Assembly: GCA_947442505.1 (NCBI GenBank)
Contig: CANEVR010000014.1
Coordinates: 1 to 45,032 of the forward strand
Source of the DNA: Flavobacteriales bacterium
GTDB taxonomy: Bacteria > Bacteroidota > Bacteroidia > Flavobacteriales_D > Sanyastnellaceae
Length of the DNA stretch: 45,032 bases
Direction of reading: 5' to 3'
The notes under the pieces were generated by a model. The model did no database searches. It had not been told where the DNA came from and was given only the letters and a program-made list of their open reading frames with translations. Both the position numbers and the translations under genes were made by a program. Shown here in pieces: positions 26,659 through 33,978 of this stretch; within the stretch, counting starts at the first letter, position 1, and every line of letters begins with the position of its first letter.

Positions 26659-27506
26659 GATTTGTTGTGTTTATTATTTTTTCTTTTCTTTTCTTTTCGG
26701 GTTGTTCCTTTTAGGATGGGGCAGAGTATTTCTCCTTGTTGTGGGTTGCTCCAAACATATTTAATGGATTTTCCTTTTGGAGTGCCTACCATAATGTTCA
26801 ATTCAAAGTCCAATTCTCCTGCGGTAGTTAATTGAGCAATCAAAACATGATTAGAACCAAGGGAGTCGAGACCAATAGATCCTTTACCCAAACATGCCCA
26901 TGCACCATTGTTAATTTCCAGGTGATCGGATTTTGTTACCATCATTAAGTTTTTTAATGTTGAATCCAATTGGAACAAATTGACAATCGGCAATTTTTCA
27001 GTTTCATACATACCATCACGTTCTTTCAAACTGTATTCCATCCATTTGGAATCGTTGGTCAGATAATTTTCTTCAAATTTCTCAGAGAGAAGGTTGTCAT
27101 CCGTATCCATTTTTTTGGGGACTCCCAAGAATCGCTCTCCAGCTGCCCCTGCGGTGAACCAAGAATCAAGCAATGTGATATTTTTTGCAAGACTTCTTTC
27201 GGGAATAACATTAGGGTAAGTATTTCCAATTCCTGCGTGGTTATAAAATGCCGCGTCTGAATGGAAAATCAAAGGATGTGCAGAGGTTCCGTAGGCGGCT
27301 TGAAATCTGTAGTTGGGAGCTAAATCGAGGTATACTCTATAAGTTTTCGATTTATTCTTCAATTCGCCACTGATTTTCCCAGCCCTACTATCCATTTCAT
27401 TGGACTGATAATAATGCTCAATGTAAATGCCCTCAAGACCTTCAAAAGTCTGAGACAAAGAACATGTCCAGATGAGAGCAAAAAGAGCGATAAACAGATT
27501 TTTCAT
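26655..27506 (-). CDS. Secreted protein of the shared YRVY family lacking a sorting domain
   Basis: A 283-residue exported protein (signal peptide about 1-18, MKNLFIALFALIWTCSLS). The whole mature part is the unnamed domain: LEGIYIEHYYQSN, KTYRVYLDLAPNYRFQ, YGTSAHPLIFHSDAAFYNH, GVPKKMDTDDN and HVLIAQLTTAGELDFELNIM. In contrast to its three relatives it ends in a short basic tail (TTRKEKKRKNNKHNKS) with no YPNP-type T9SS domain, so it would stay in the periplasm or associate with a partner. The tail is encoded over a four-copy pentanucleotide repeat, leaving open that a sorting domain was lost. The ATG at 27506 is preferred to a TTG at 27512. It is 6 bases after the MopE-repeat gene. Confidence 0.82.
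   Translation of the reverse strand: MKNLFIALFALIWTCSLSQTFEGLEGIYIEHYYQSNEMDSRAGKISGELKNKSKTYRVYLDLAPNYRFQAAYGTSAHPLIFHSDAAFYNHAGIGNTYPNVIPERSLAKNITLLDSWFTAGAAGERFLGVPKKMDTDDNLLSEKFEENYLTNDSKWMEYSLKERDGMYETEKLPIVNLFQLDSTLKNLMMVTKSDHLEINNGAWACLGKGSIGLDSLGSNHVLIAQLTTAGELDFELNIMVGTPKGKSIKYVWSNPQQGEILCPILKGTTRKEKKRKNNKHNKS
26679..26698. repeat. Pentanucleotide microsatellite (TTTTC)x4
   Basis: Four perfect TTTTC copies (GAAAA on the coding strand) lie inside the 3' end of the 283-residue protein gene. A unit gained or lost by slippage would change the frame of the last ten codons. In the frame that would match the next gene a TAA precedes its ATG, so a simple fusion is not expected. Confidence 0.7.
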
Positions 27507-27512
27507 TTTCAA

Positions 27513-28616
27513 TTATCTTGAAATCAGGAAGGATTCTGTGTGGGTGCCAAGAATGATGTTATATATGCCATTGGCCCATTCTCCAACATTCAATTGAAGG
27601 CTGCGCTCAATTTCTCCATCAAACATTTTTTGGCCCATTTGATTGATGATGATAAGTTTGCTGTTCAACGGTTGATCAACAGCACCAATGGTGATCCACT
27701 GGTTGGCTGGGTTAGGGAAGAGTTGAAGAAGCATTGATTCATTTTCTAATACATGAGTACTTATTTCACCGTCGCAGTTTTCATCAATGTCGTTATCAGG
27801 AATTTCAACTGCGTTAGGGTTAATGTTGCTATTGGTATCATCACAATCGGTATCCGTTTCAGTTCCGCAAGCAGCCATTGTAGTGCTACCAAATCCATCC
27901 AAGTCCAAATCTTCATAAAGGAGTAAGGCATCGTCACAATCATCACTGTTTTCAACAAATCCCTGAATGGGAGCGCAGGCATAGGCTGCAACATTGGCAT
28001 CACCATATCCATCAGCATCAGCGTCGGCGAAGAAAGTAATCAACACAAACTCATCCACTTCATCATTGCAATTGTCATCGATATCATTACAAATCTCAGT
28101 TTGAAATGGGTATATGTTTACGTCACTATCGTTGCAATCACCCGTCTGAACTTCCCCGCATGCTGATAAGATTTCACTGCCATAGCTGTCGTTATCCAAA
28201 TCTTCGAAAAGAATCAAAAAGTCATCGCAATCCTCACCGTTATTTACATAGCCGAGAGGCATGTCACAAGCCAAAATCGCTTCGTCGATATTACCAAATC
28301 CGTCAAAATCGGCATCGAGATAATAGGTGTTTTGTACAAATTCATCAATCTCTCCGTCACAATTATTGTCTACATTGTCACAAGCCTCATTGGCACCTGG
28401 AAAAATGAAGGCATTGTTATCTGAACAATCGTCAGCATTGTTTACAAATGAAATGATTGGGTTGCAGAGCAAAAGAGAGTTATCAGGATTCCCAAATCCA
28501 TCAGCGTCAGCGTCAAAAAAATAGTACATTGGATTAGCGCAAGTGTCCAATTCCATGGCGTAAGATGCTATACTGGAAGACAATAGGAGGAAACAAAAGC
28601 TGATAATTGTTTTCAT
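27513..28616 (-). CDS. MopE-type metal-binding repeat protein with T9SS domain
   Basis: A 367-residue exported acidic protein. Signal peptide about 1-20. Four to five copies of a MopE-type putative metal-binding motif follow (about 28-285), each with an aspartate ladder such as DADADGFGN, DADFDGFGN or DADADGYGD, then CDD or CSD and a block such as ACDNVDNNCDGEIDEFV. The C-terminus is a type A T9SS sorting domain (LFPNPANQW to FLISR). MopE of Methylococcus gave the family its name and binds copper, but the aspartate loops here look equally suited to calcium. First gene of the eight-gene unit. I could not identify a strong promoter: TAACATTG at 28679-28686 on the minus strand is a 7-of-8 candidate. 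Confidence 0.87.
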   Translation of the reverse strand: MKTIISFCFLLLSSSIASYAMELDTCANPMYYFFDADADGFGNPDNSLLLCNPIISFVNNADDCSDNNAFIFPGANEACDNVDNNCDGEIDEFVQNTYYLDADFDGFGNIDEAILACDMPLGYVNNGEDCDDFLILFEDLDNDSYGSEILSACGEVQTGDCNDSDVNIYPFQTEICNDIDDNCNDEVDEFVLITFFADADADGYGDANVAAYACAPIQGFVENSDDCDDALLLYEDLDLDGFGSTTMAACGTETDTDCDDTNSNINPNAVEIPDNDIDENCDGEISTHVLENESMLLQLFPNPANQWITIGAVDQPLNSKLIIINQMGQKMFDGEIERSLQLNVGEWANGIYNIILGTHTESFLISR

Positions 28617-28929
28617 GGTACTGAATTAGAAATTGTCAGGTGCAAAAAAAGATGCACGAGACTAAGCTATTGAAGATTCAATGTTATATTTATGAGAACT
28701 GAACGGCTTGTATATTATTTTTATGTTAATTCAGCATGAATTGAATATTTGCAACGGATCGTTTTCTACCATTCGCGTAAGATCATTCGACGCGTCTTAT
28801 CTTTCAATGTTGCTGGACTTTTTTTTCACACAAGCCAGTATGCTCTAGATACGGAATTGGAGGTCAAAGCATTTTGAAATGCCCATGGGCCGTTATTCCA
28901 TAAAACCAATCCGGGGAACTTGAAATTTA
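28617..28929. other. Intergenic region between the receptor operon and the acyltransferase gene
   Basis: About 310 bases without a convincing gene. It must contain the promoter of the minus-strand operon starting at 28616; the best -7 candidate is TAACATTG (28679-28686, minus strand). A small palindrome, GCATTTTGAAATGC at 28869-28882, overlaps the symmetric GCCCATGGGC at 28881-28890, just downstream of the acyltransferase gene; neither has a T tract. Confidence 0.4.
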
Positions 28930-29778
28930 TTATCCAATGAAGCAGTATTCAAGGTCTGTAGCCTGAAATTTTTTATTGAAACGGGCAACGCTTTTGTTGC
29001 TTGAACCCATAAAATGAATCTGGGTAATTTGATGTTGGTCGTGCATCTCTTTCATCAAATGATGCAAGAGATAGGACATGACATGTAACTCCCGATAATC
29101 CTTGTCTGATGCATTTTGGATAGTATACAAGGTTCCATTGAAAACACCATACATCTGCATGGCCACCATCAAACCATCGCAACTGAGACTGGCTATTTTG
29201 ATCATGCCTCTTTCATGGCCTGATTGAAACAGTTGTTCAAGTTTTATTTGTTGAACTTGTGGCCATTCATATGGATGATGGCGCTTCATGAACTTGGCAA
29301 AGCCCTCCCAAGTTTGATTAAAGTTTATTTTAAAGTTTTCTCGCTCTGCCTTCTGCAAGTTTTTTTTAAGCTCCCTTGAAATTCCGTCTCCAAGGTAAGG
29401 TGCAATTTGCACCCTATGCAACTTGACATTTCCTTTCACTTCTACCCCAGGTTGCACATGTATTCCTTTCAACAAACCTTTTCCTGTGATTTTTTGGAGC
29501 ATGCTTGTCTTCTCTTCATTCGCGAGGTTGAGACCAATGCACTCTACATATTTCACATAAAGAGGCGTCTTGTTGCTGCTGATGATTCCCCATTTTTTAA
29601 TTAATGCATCTGGCATCACGGCGTCATAATCGCCCTTCACCCATCCTTTCCATGTGGGAAGGACGGCATTCCAATACCAACTCAAAGAGAAAATAGCGCC
29701 GTTGTTTTTTGCAACACAGCTGTCCCACGCTGAGGCATCAATATCTGATGCTGGTATTTTTTTCCAATCACTTGACAT
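28930..29778 (-). CDS. FemAB/GNAT-like acyltransferase family protein
   Basis: A 282-residue cytosolic protein resembling bacteroidotal FemAB- or GNAT-like acyltransferases: the N-terminus has IFSLSWYWNAVLPTWKGWV, and the C-terminal half has the acetyltransferase-like strand pattern ASLSCDGLMVAMQMYGVFNG followed by ASDKDYRELHVMSYLLHHLM and IHFMGSSNKSVARFNKKF. FemAB proteins transfer aminoacyl groups to peptidoglycan; the bacteroidotal relatives are uncharacterised and may act on lipids or sugars. Single gene; TATTATTG at 29786-29793 (7 of 8 to the -7 consensus) precedes it on the minus strand. Confidence 0.65.
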   Translation of the reverse strand: MSSDWKKIPASDIDASAWDSCVAKNNGAIFSLSWYWNAVLPTWKGWVKGDYDAVMPDALIKKWGIISSNKTPLYVKYVECIGLNLANEEKTSMLQKITGKGLLKGIHVQPGVEVKGNVKLHRVQIAPYLGDGISRELKKNLQKAERENFKINFNQTWEGFAKFMKRHHPYEWPQVQQIKLEQLFQSGHERGMIKIASLSCDGLMVAMQMYGVFNGTLYTIQNASDKDYRELHVMSYLLHHLMKEMHDQHQITQIHFMGSSNKSVARFNKKFQATDLEYCFIG

Positions 29779-29814
29779 GACGCTTCAATAATACAAGGTT
29801 TTTAGAATAGAGAC

Positions 29815-29843
29815 AAAAAAAAGGTACCCAATGGTACCTTTTT
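29815..29843 (-). terminator. Terminator of tRNA-Glu
   Basis: A perfect 11-base stem, AAAAAGGTACC (29818-29828) with GGTACCTTTTT (29833-29843), and loop CAAT, running on the minus strand into eight T residues. It begins 2 bases past the tRNA 3' end. Confidence 0.9.
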
Positions 29844-29844
29844 G

Positions 29845-29916
29845 TAGCCCGTAGGGGAATCGAACCCCTGTTTACAGAATGAAAATCTGCTGTCCTAACC
29901 CCTAGACGAACGGGCC
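29845..29916 (-). tRNA. tRNA-Glu (anticodon TTC)
   Basis: On the minus strand GGCCCGT (from 29916) pairs with ACGGGCT (ending 29846), the last pair being G-T, with discriminator A at 29845. The anticodon stem GCAGA/TCTGT encloses the loop TTTTCAT, so the anticodon is TTC. The T arm reads AGGGG TTCGATT CCCCT. No CCA is encoded. It stands alone with its own terminator. Confidence 0.96.
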
Positions 29917-30033
29917 ATCGTTCGCTTTAGCGGATGCAAATATAAACTTTTTTTTTCATCTTCAAAAAAAAAATCAAAAAAGTAGGCGTTTGCTTGAATT
30001 ATCTTCGGCATGGTTTTTATCCCGAGAATTGTC

Positions 30034-31410
30034 ATGAAAAAAACAGCATCTTTTTTACTCTGGTTTGTTTCATTTGCCCTTTTGCACACTCAGTCAATAG
30101 GGCAAAATGTAAACATTCACGCCAAATTCAATCAATTGCCCAACGGCAATATGAAAGTGATTTTGGAATACATGAACGGTCAGGAGTGGAAACAAGTCGA
30201 TAACAAACCCCTTGATAAAGATGGTAATGTTGATTTTCAATTTTCACCACCAGTGGAGGGTCAATATCGTTTTCGCTTTCCTTCTGGTAAAAGCAGCGTC
30301 ATTTGGACAGACTTCATCATTACCAAAGGAAAAGACGAACCCAAATCCATGGATTTTGTTATGGGATACAACGAGCTTGTGGGTAAGCCGCTTCTAGTCG
30401 CAAACTCGCCTGAAAATAAACTCTACCTCGAGTTAATGACCCAATATCTGGCTTTTGACGCAGCGCGCACCGCCACACCTGTAAATCCCGATTTGTTGAA
30501 AGCTTCCATCATCCAATTGAATGCTACGTCGCGCCGAATGGCCATACAAAACAAGGGTACTTTTACCGGCGATGTTGTTGCAGATCTGGTTTATCAGCCG
30601 GTTCGTTCTGACTACCCAGAAGAAAAACACAAAGATTTAAATGATTCACTCTTCTTCATCAAATTTGGAATCAGTAAATTGCCCTATTACAAATCTGGTG
30701 CCTTGCACCACAACTTGTTTGTTCGCAGTCTCGAGCGCTATTTCAAACATATGCAACACCAAGACTCCGATGATTACACCATTGATTTCATTGATGGTGT
30801 GATGTTTCGTTCGGGAGGATTGGAAGAGGTTGATCAGTTTTTGTTCAAGTATCTTTTGGACAAAATGCTGGGTTACAAAAGTGAAAAAGGACTGTCTCAT
30901 CTTTTGTCCCATTACAGCCAAGATTGCACGGAAGACCACAGCACCAAATCTGCCAATGATCAATTGGTGGGCGCGCTGAATGAGGTAGCTCCTGGCAAGA
31001 AGGTGTGGCCCTTGAAGTTGCCTGATATCAATGCCAATCCCATTTCGCTTTTTGATGTATGCAAAAAGAACAAGATGACGGTACTCCTGTTTTGGAAGAG
31101 CAGTTGCAACCACTGCGAGGAGTTCAAGCCAATACTAAGAGGACTTTACGATCAATACCACAGTCAAGGTTTGGAAGTTTATGCCATATCCATTGATAAG
31201 GATATCAATGAATGGAAGACTTACGTCAATGCGCATCCACAGCCTTGGAAAGATACATTCTTGGACTATGCTGTGCGCAAAGAGTTCAACAACCATTACC
31301 CTGTGCCTAGCACACCAACCTTGATTGCATTGGATGCCAATGGAAAGGTTATCAGTAGATTGATCGTGCGCAGCAAGATGGAAGATTTTTTAAAAGAGTA
31401 TTTTAAGTAG
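30034..31410 (+). CDS. Thioredoxin-fold (TlpA/ResA-like) exported protein
   Basis: A 458-residue exported protein with a signal peptide (about 1-25), an N-terminal DUF4369-like beta domain, a helical middle (about 120-310) and a C-terminal thioredoxin-like domain. The active site reads WKSSCNHCEEF (CxxC = CNHC), followed by YAISIDKD and the cis-proline region VPSTPTLIALD. Such proteins handle disulfides of exported proteins in Bacteroidota, where many T9SS cargoes carry cysteines. The ATG at 30034 starts the signal peptide; an earlier in-frame ATG at 30010 would add eight residues. TATCTTCG at 30000-30007 is a 7-of-8 -7 box. Monocistronic. Confidence 0.88.
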   Translation: MKKTASFLLWFVSFALLHTQSIGQNVNIHAKFNQLPNGNMKVILEYMNGQEWKQVDNKPLDKDGNVDFQFSPPVEGQYRFRFPSGKSSVIWTDFIITKGKDEPKSMDFVMGYNELVGKPLLVANSPENKLYLELMTQYLAFDAARTATPVNPDLLKASIIQLNATSRRMAIQNKGTFTGDVVADLVYQPVRSDYPEEKHKDLNDSLFFIKFGISKLPYYKSGALHHNLFVRSLERYFKHMQHQDSDDYTIDFIDGVMFRSGGLEEVDQFLFKYLLDKMLGYKSEKGLSHLLSHYSQDCTEDHSTKSANDQLVGALNEVAPGKKVWPLKLPDINANPISLFDVCKKNKMTVLLFWKSSCNHCEEFKPILRGLYDQYHSQGLEVYAISIDKDINEWKTYVNAHPQPWKDTFLDYAVRKEFNNHYPVPSTPTLIALDANGKVISRLIVRSKMEDFLKEYFK

Positions 31411-31426
31411 TCACGATTTGCATAAC

Positions 31427-31460
31427 AAAAAAGGGTTGTCTCAAATGACAACCCTTTTTT
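31427..31460. terminator. Bidirectional terminator
   Basis: A perfect 14-base stem, AAAAAAGGGTTGTC (31427-31440) with GACAACCCTTTTTT (31447-31460), and a 6-base loop. A-run and T-run flank it, so it can stop the thioredoxin-fold gene from the left and the lipoprotein gene (ending at 31480) from the right. Confidence 0.93.
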
Positions 31461-31479
31461 ATTCTTCGAGATGTATTTT

Positions 31480-32295
31480 TCAATTTCCACCATTTACCTC
31501 GTAATCATTGTTTCCGACGGTCACCGTTAGGCCGTTGTTGCATTCGCCAGATCCCCAATCAATGATTCTATTTTGGCCTTCTTCTGGATCAATGGTCATG
31601 ACACCTTGAACAATCCATGAACAACCTACTTTGGCGATCAATGGCTCATCAATATTCATGGTGTAAGAAACGTTGTTTCTGTTGATGCCATTTCCCCCTC
31701 CTGAGATGCTGTAGACGTCATCAAACATATTGAATAGGGTGGTATAACCTTCCGTCCAAGTGCGCGTTCTGTTGCCGTTCCAAGTAGCTGCCCACTCACT
31801 ATTGGGAGCCGTGATGGAGGCTGATACGGTAATGTCAAATACAGGTTGTCCTTGCGCATTGAAACCCTCATTCACGATGGTTTTACTGCCACTGATGGAG
31901 TAACCATCAATGGAAAAATTCTCAGGACTTACAGTAATGATTGTTCCTAGTGTGCGGTAGCGTCCGGTATAGGTGATGGTTAGAATGCCCTTTCGTACGC
32001 GCCCATCATTGCTTGCGCAATCATCAGTACCGTAATCAATGACCATTACTTTTGGGGATGAACTTGTATCAACTGTTATTGCATCTATGCAGGGGTCATC
32101 CAATGTTTTAATGCCTGCAGTAGAATTGGATGCTTGATCCACGATTTTAAACATATCATCAAACAATCCCTCGATGATATTCTGATCCTTTATAATGGTG
32201 GTGTTGCGATTATCTCGCCATTTACCGCATCCGGACAAGAAGATGAACATCGTACTTGCGCTCAAAAAAGTAGCGACTTTCATTTGCTTTTTCAT
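31480..32295 (-). CDS. Hypothetical lipoprotein
   Basis: A 271-residue predicted lipoprotein with lipobox LSGC (Cys23). The mature part is beta-rich and holds the repeated pattern VIDYGTDDCASNDGRVRKG and IDWGSGECNNG, suggesting two related halves. I recall similar unannotated lipoproteins in Bacteroidota but no named domain. It closes the sigma factor operon, 12 bases after the Spy-like gene, and ends at the bidirectional terminator, so it may belong to the envelope response controlled by that sigma factor. Confidence 0.75.
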   Translation of the reverse strand: MKKQMKVATFLSASTMFIFLSGCGKWRDNRNTTIIKDQNIIEGLFDDMFKIVDQASNSTAGIKTLDDPCIDAITVDTSSSPKVMVIDYGTDDCASNDGRVRKGILTITYTGRYRTLGTIITVSPENFSIDGYSISGSKTIVNEGFNAQGQPVFDITVSASITAPNSEWAATWNGNRTRTWTEGYTTLFNMFDDVYSISGGGNGINRNNVSYTMNIDEPLIAKVGCSWIVQGVMTIDPEEGQNRIIDWGSGECNNGLTVTVGNNDYEVNGGN

Positions 32296-32307
32296 TTGTT
32301 AAAGATA

Positions 32308-32793
32308 TTATCGTTTTCCCTTAGGCTTTTGCTCTTTCTGTTTTTGTTTGCGTTCTTTCAGTTTCTCACCCATCTCTTTTTTGAATTTCGCATCCAAGCC
32401 AATGAGTATTTTGGCCTTTTCTAAACCAATGGCTTGAGCACTATTTTTAATGTATTGGGTCACCTGTTGGGATTCTTCAATTTTAAGCAACTCAAGTCTC
32501 TTTCCATAGTCATCAAGGTCGCTCATGTTTTGTATGGATGAGGTGTCTTCATGCAATTGTTTCATTTTTTTTTGATGCTGTTTTTTGCTCTCTTCAAAGG
32601 CGTTGTAAATGGGCCAGAATTTTTCGGCCTCTGTCGGTGAAAGATTTAACTCTTTTGTGTAATAGGCCCTTCTTAGGCTTTCAATTTTCTCTTTAGAAGG
32701 TCCGTTTTTTTGCGGCCCTAGGTGATCGGTTTGTGCCCAAACAGCGGCGCTCATTAACGCGGCCATAATGAAGGTGATGATAGACTTTTTCAT
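32308..32793 (-). CDS. Spy/CpxP-like periplasmic protein of an ECF sigma operon
   Basis: A 161-residue exported protein: signal peptide about 1-20 (ending VWAQ), then an all-helical, highly charged body with YYTKELNLSPTEAEKFWPIY, the LTxxEAxxFxP-like motif of Spy/CpxP-type proteins, and a lysine/glutamine-rich tail. Bacteroidotal relatives are often labelled sensors of ECF-type sigma factors. It lies between the anti-sigma-like gene and the lipoprotein gene. Periplasmic stress sensing or chaperone activity is inferred. Confidence 0.78.
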   Translation of the reverse strand: MKKSIITFIMAALMSAAVWAQTDHLGPQKNGPSKEKIESLRRAYYTKELNLSPTEAEKFWPIYNAFEESKKQHQKKMKQLHEDTSSIQNMSDLDDYGKRLELLKIEESQQVTQYIKNSAQAIGLEKAKILIGLDAKFKKEMGEKLKERKQKQKEQKPKGKR

Positions 32794-32823
32794 ATTGATG
32801 GTTTATTTAAATTCAATTTCAAA

Positions 32824-33354
32824 TTAAAAATTCTCTTCCCAATCCAACTCCCGAATCATGTCTTCTAACTCCTCATCAGATACTTCTTGGATGGCCAATT
32901 CCCAGTTGAGATCTTTGTGTTCAGCATTCTCTTTCATTTGTTTTATTTGGCAACATGAATCTTCATGATTTGAATTTTGTGGAATGATGGTGGTGTCCTT
33001 TAGTACAACTTCTTTTTTAACTAATGGAGTCTCTTGGGCAATTGGAGAGGTTGAATTTGTGTTTACGTTTGACGGGTTTTGAAATAAAAGGAACATGAGC
33101 AAGAAAACCGCAGCCAATCCCATAATGGTTAGCAATGCAATCGATTTTTTGTTGGTCGTTGATGGACGTCTTATCTGGGAAAAATGTATGGGCTGCATTT
33201 CCATATTCATCCGAATGCGTTGTTGCACGCATGTTTTAAGTTTATCAAAATATTCCTCATCAACATAAGAGGTATTTTTCCAAGCTTGTAGTTTATTCAA
33301 TTGCTCCGGATTCAAATCTTCCTGAAATAATGCATTGTCTGAATGATTGTTCAT
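32824..33354 (-). CDS. Putative transmembrane anti-sigma factor
   Basis: A 176-residue protein with an N-terminal cytosolic region (about 1-70), one membrane helix (about 72-92, IALLTIMGLAAVFLLMFLLF) and a periplasmic tail of low complexity with CC and an acidic end. The architecture matches membrane anti-sigma factors, although no classical zinc-binding (ZAS) motif is visible. Its ATG overlaps the stop of the sigma gene (ATGA), which strongly supports an anti-sigma role. Confidence 0.75.
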   Translation of the reverse strand: MNNHSDNALFQEDLNPEQLNKLQAWKNTSYVDEEYFDKLKTCVQQRIRMNMEMQPIHFSQIRRPSTTNKKSIALLTIMGLAAVFLLMFLLFQNPSNVNTNSTSPIAQETPLVKKEVVLKDTTIIPQNSNHEDSCCQIKQMKENAEHKDLNWELAIQEVSDEELEDMIRELDWEENF

Positions 33355-33878
33355 GTACTTCTTTTTTGAAATATTACTTTTATTTTCTCAGCAGCATGAT
33401 GATAGCTCGCTTTGATTGCGCCTACGCTGGTTTCTGTAATTGTAGAAATCTCTTCATATGATTTTCCCTCGAAATACTTAAGAATAAAAACCGCCTTTTG
33501 TTTTTCAGGAAGGCGATGCAACGCTGCTTCTAATGCCATTAGGATTTCATCGCCATCAAACGGGAAATCATTTGAAGTTTGGGTATGATGATTAACCAAG
33601 TTGGTTGTCTTTGATTGTCTTTCTATATTCCTCAGTGCTTCACGATAGGCTATGGTATGAAGCCAGGTGGAAATTTTTGATTGTCCCTTGAATTGATCCC
33701 ATTTCTCCCATGCAATGACAAATGTATTTTGACAAATGTCGTTGGCATCTTCATGGTTATTGACCATCCTACGAACAAAATAGTAAATGGGTTTTTGACA
33801 AGCGTCAACCGCGTCCAAGAACGCCCGTTCTTTTGCCAAGGCGCCGTTGGGATTGTCTTTTTCGTGCGGTTGTTTCAT
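33351..33878 (-). CDS. ECF-type RNA polymerase sigma-70 factor
   Basis: A 175-residue extracytoplasmic-function sigma factor. Region 2 lies at about 20-85 with DANDICQNTFVIAWEKWDQF and STWLHTIAYREALR; region 4 lies near the C-terminus with LPEKQKAVFILKYFEGKSYE, then EISTITETSVGAIKASYHHA as the helix-turn-helix that reads the -35 element. It heads a four-gene operon (sigma, anti-sigma, Spy-like, lipoprotein), the standard layout for a self-contained envelope stress regulon. TTTCTTTG 19-26 bases upstream is a 7-of-8 -7 box. Confidence 0.93.
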   Translation of the reverse strand: MKQPHEKDNPNGALAKERAFLDAVDACQKPIYYFVRRMVNNHEDANDICQNTFVIAWEKWDQFKGQSKISTWLHTIAYREALRNIERQSKTTNLVNHHTQTSNDFPFDGDEILMALEAALHRLPEKQKAVFILKYFEGKSYEEISTITETSVGAIKASYHHAAEKIKVIFQKRST

Positions 33879-33948
33879 GAATGTGAGAGCAGGAGTTACA
33901 AAGAAAGTTTAATCTGCTGTTAGATTTTTTTTCTGCCTCAATTGTCTT

Positions 33949-33956
33949 TAAGTTTG
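33949..33956 (+). promoter_or_regulatory. Predicted -7 box of the NeuB operon
   Basis: TAAGTTTG matches TAnnTTTG exactly, 22 bases upstream of the ATG at 33979. Confidence 0.5.
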
Positions 33957-33978
33957 TTCATACCAAAACAGTGGGATT

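Noticed and set aside
26655-26698. Slippage in the pentanucleotide repeat creating a fusion with the next gene
   Set aside because: Loss of one unit would bring the frames together, but a TAA lies in that frame 15 bases before the next ATG, so no fusion results.
27761-28570. Short recurring DNA blocks that could look like a CRISPR array
   Set aside because: The repeats are coding MopE-type protein repeats of variable sequence and spacing, not identical direct repeats with unique spacers.
29845-29916. G-T pair at the end of the tRNA-Glu acceptor stem as an anomaly
   Set aside because: As far as I recall this pair is common in tRNA-Glu of Bacteroidota, so it is not a sign of a defective gene.
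30646-31113. Minus-strand open frame within the thioredoxin-fold gene
   Set aside because: Antisense to a gene with clear signal peptide and CxxC motif; no start context and no family resemblance.
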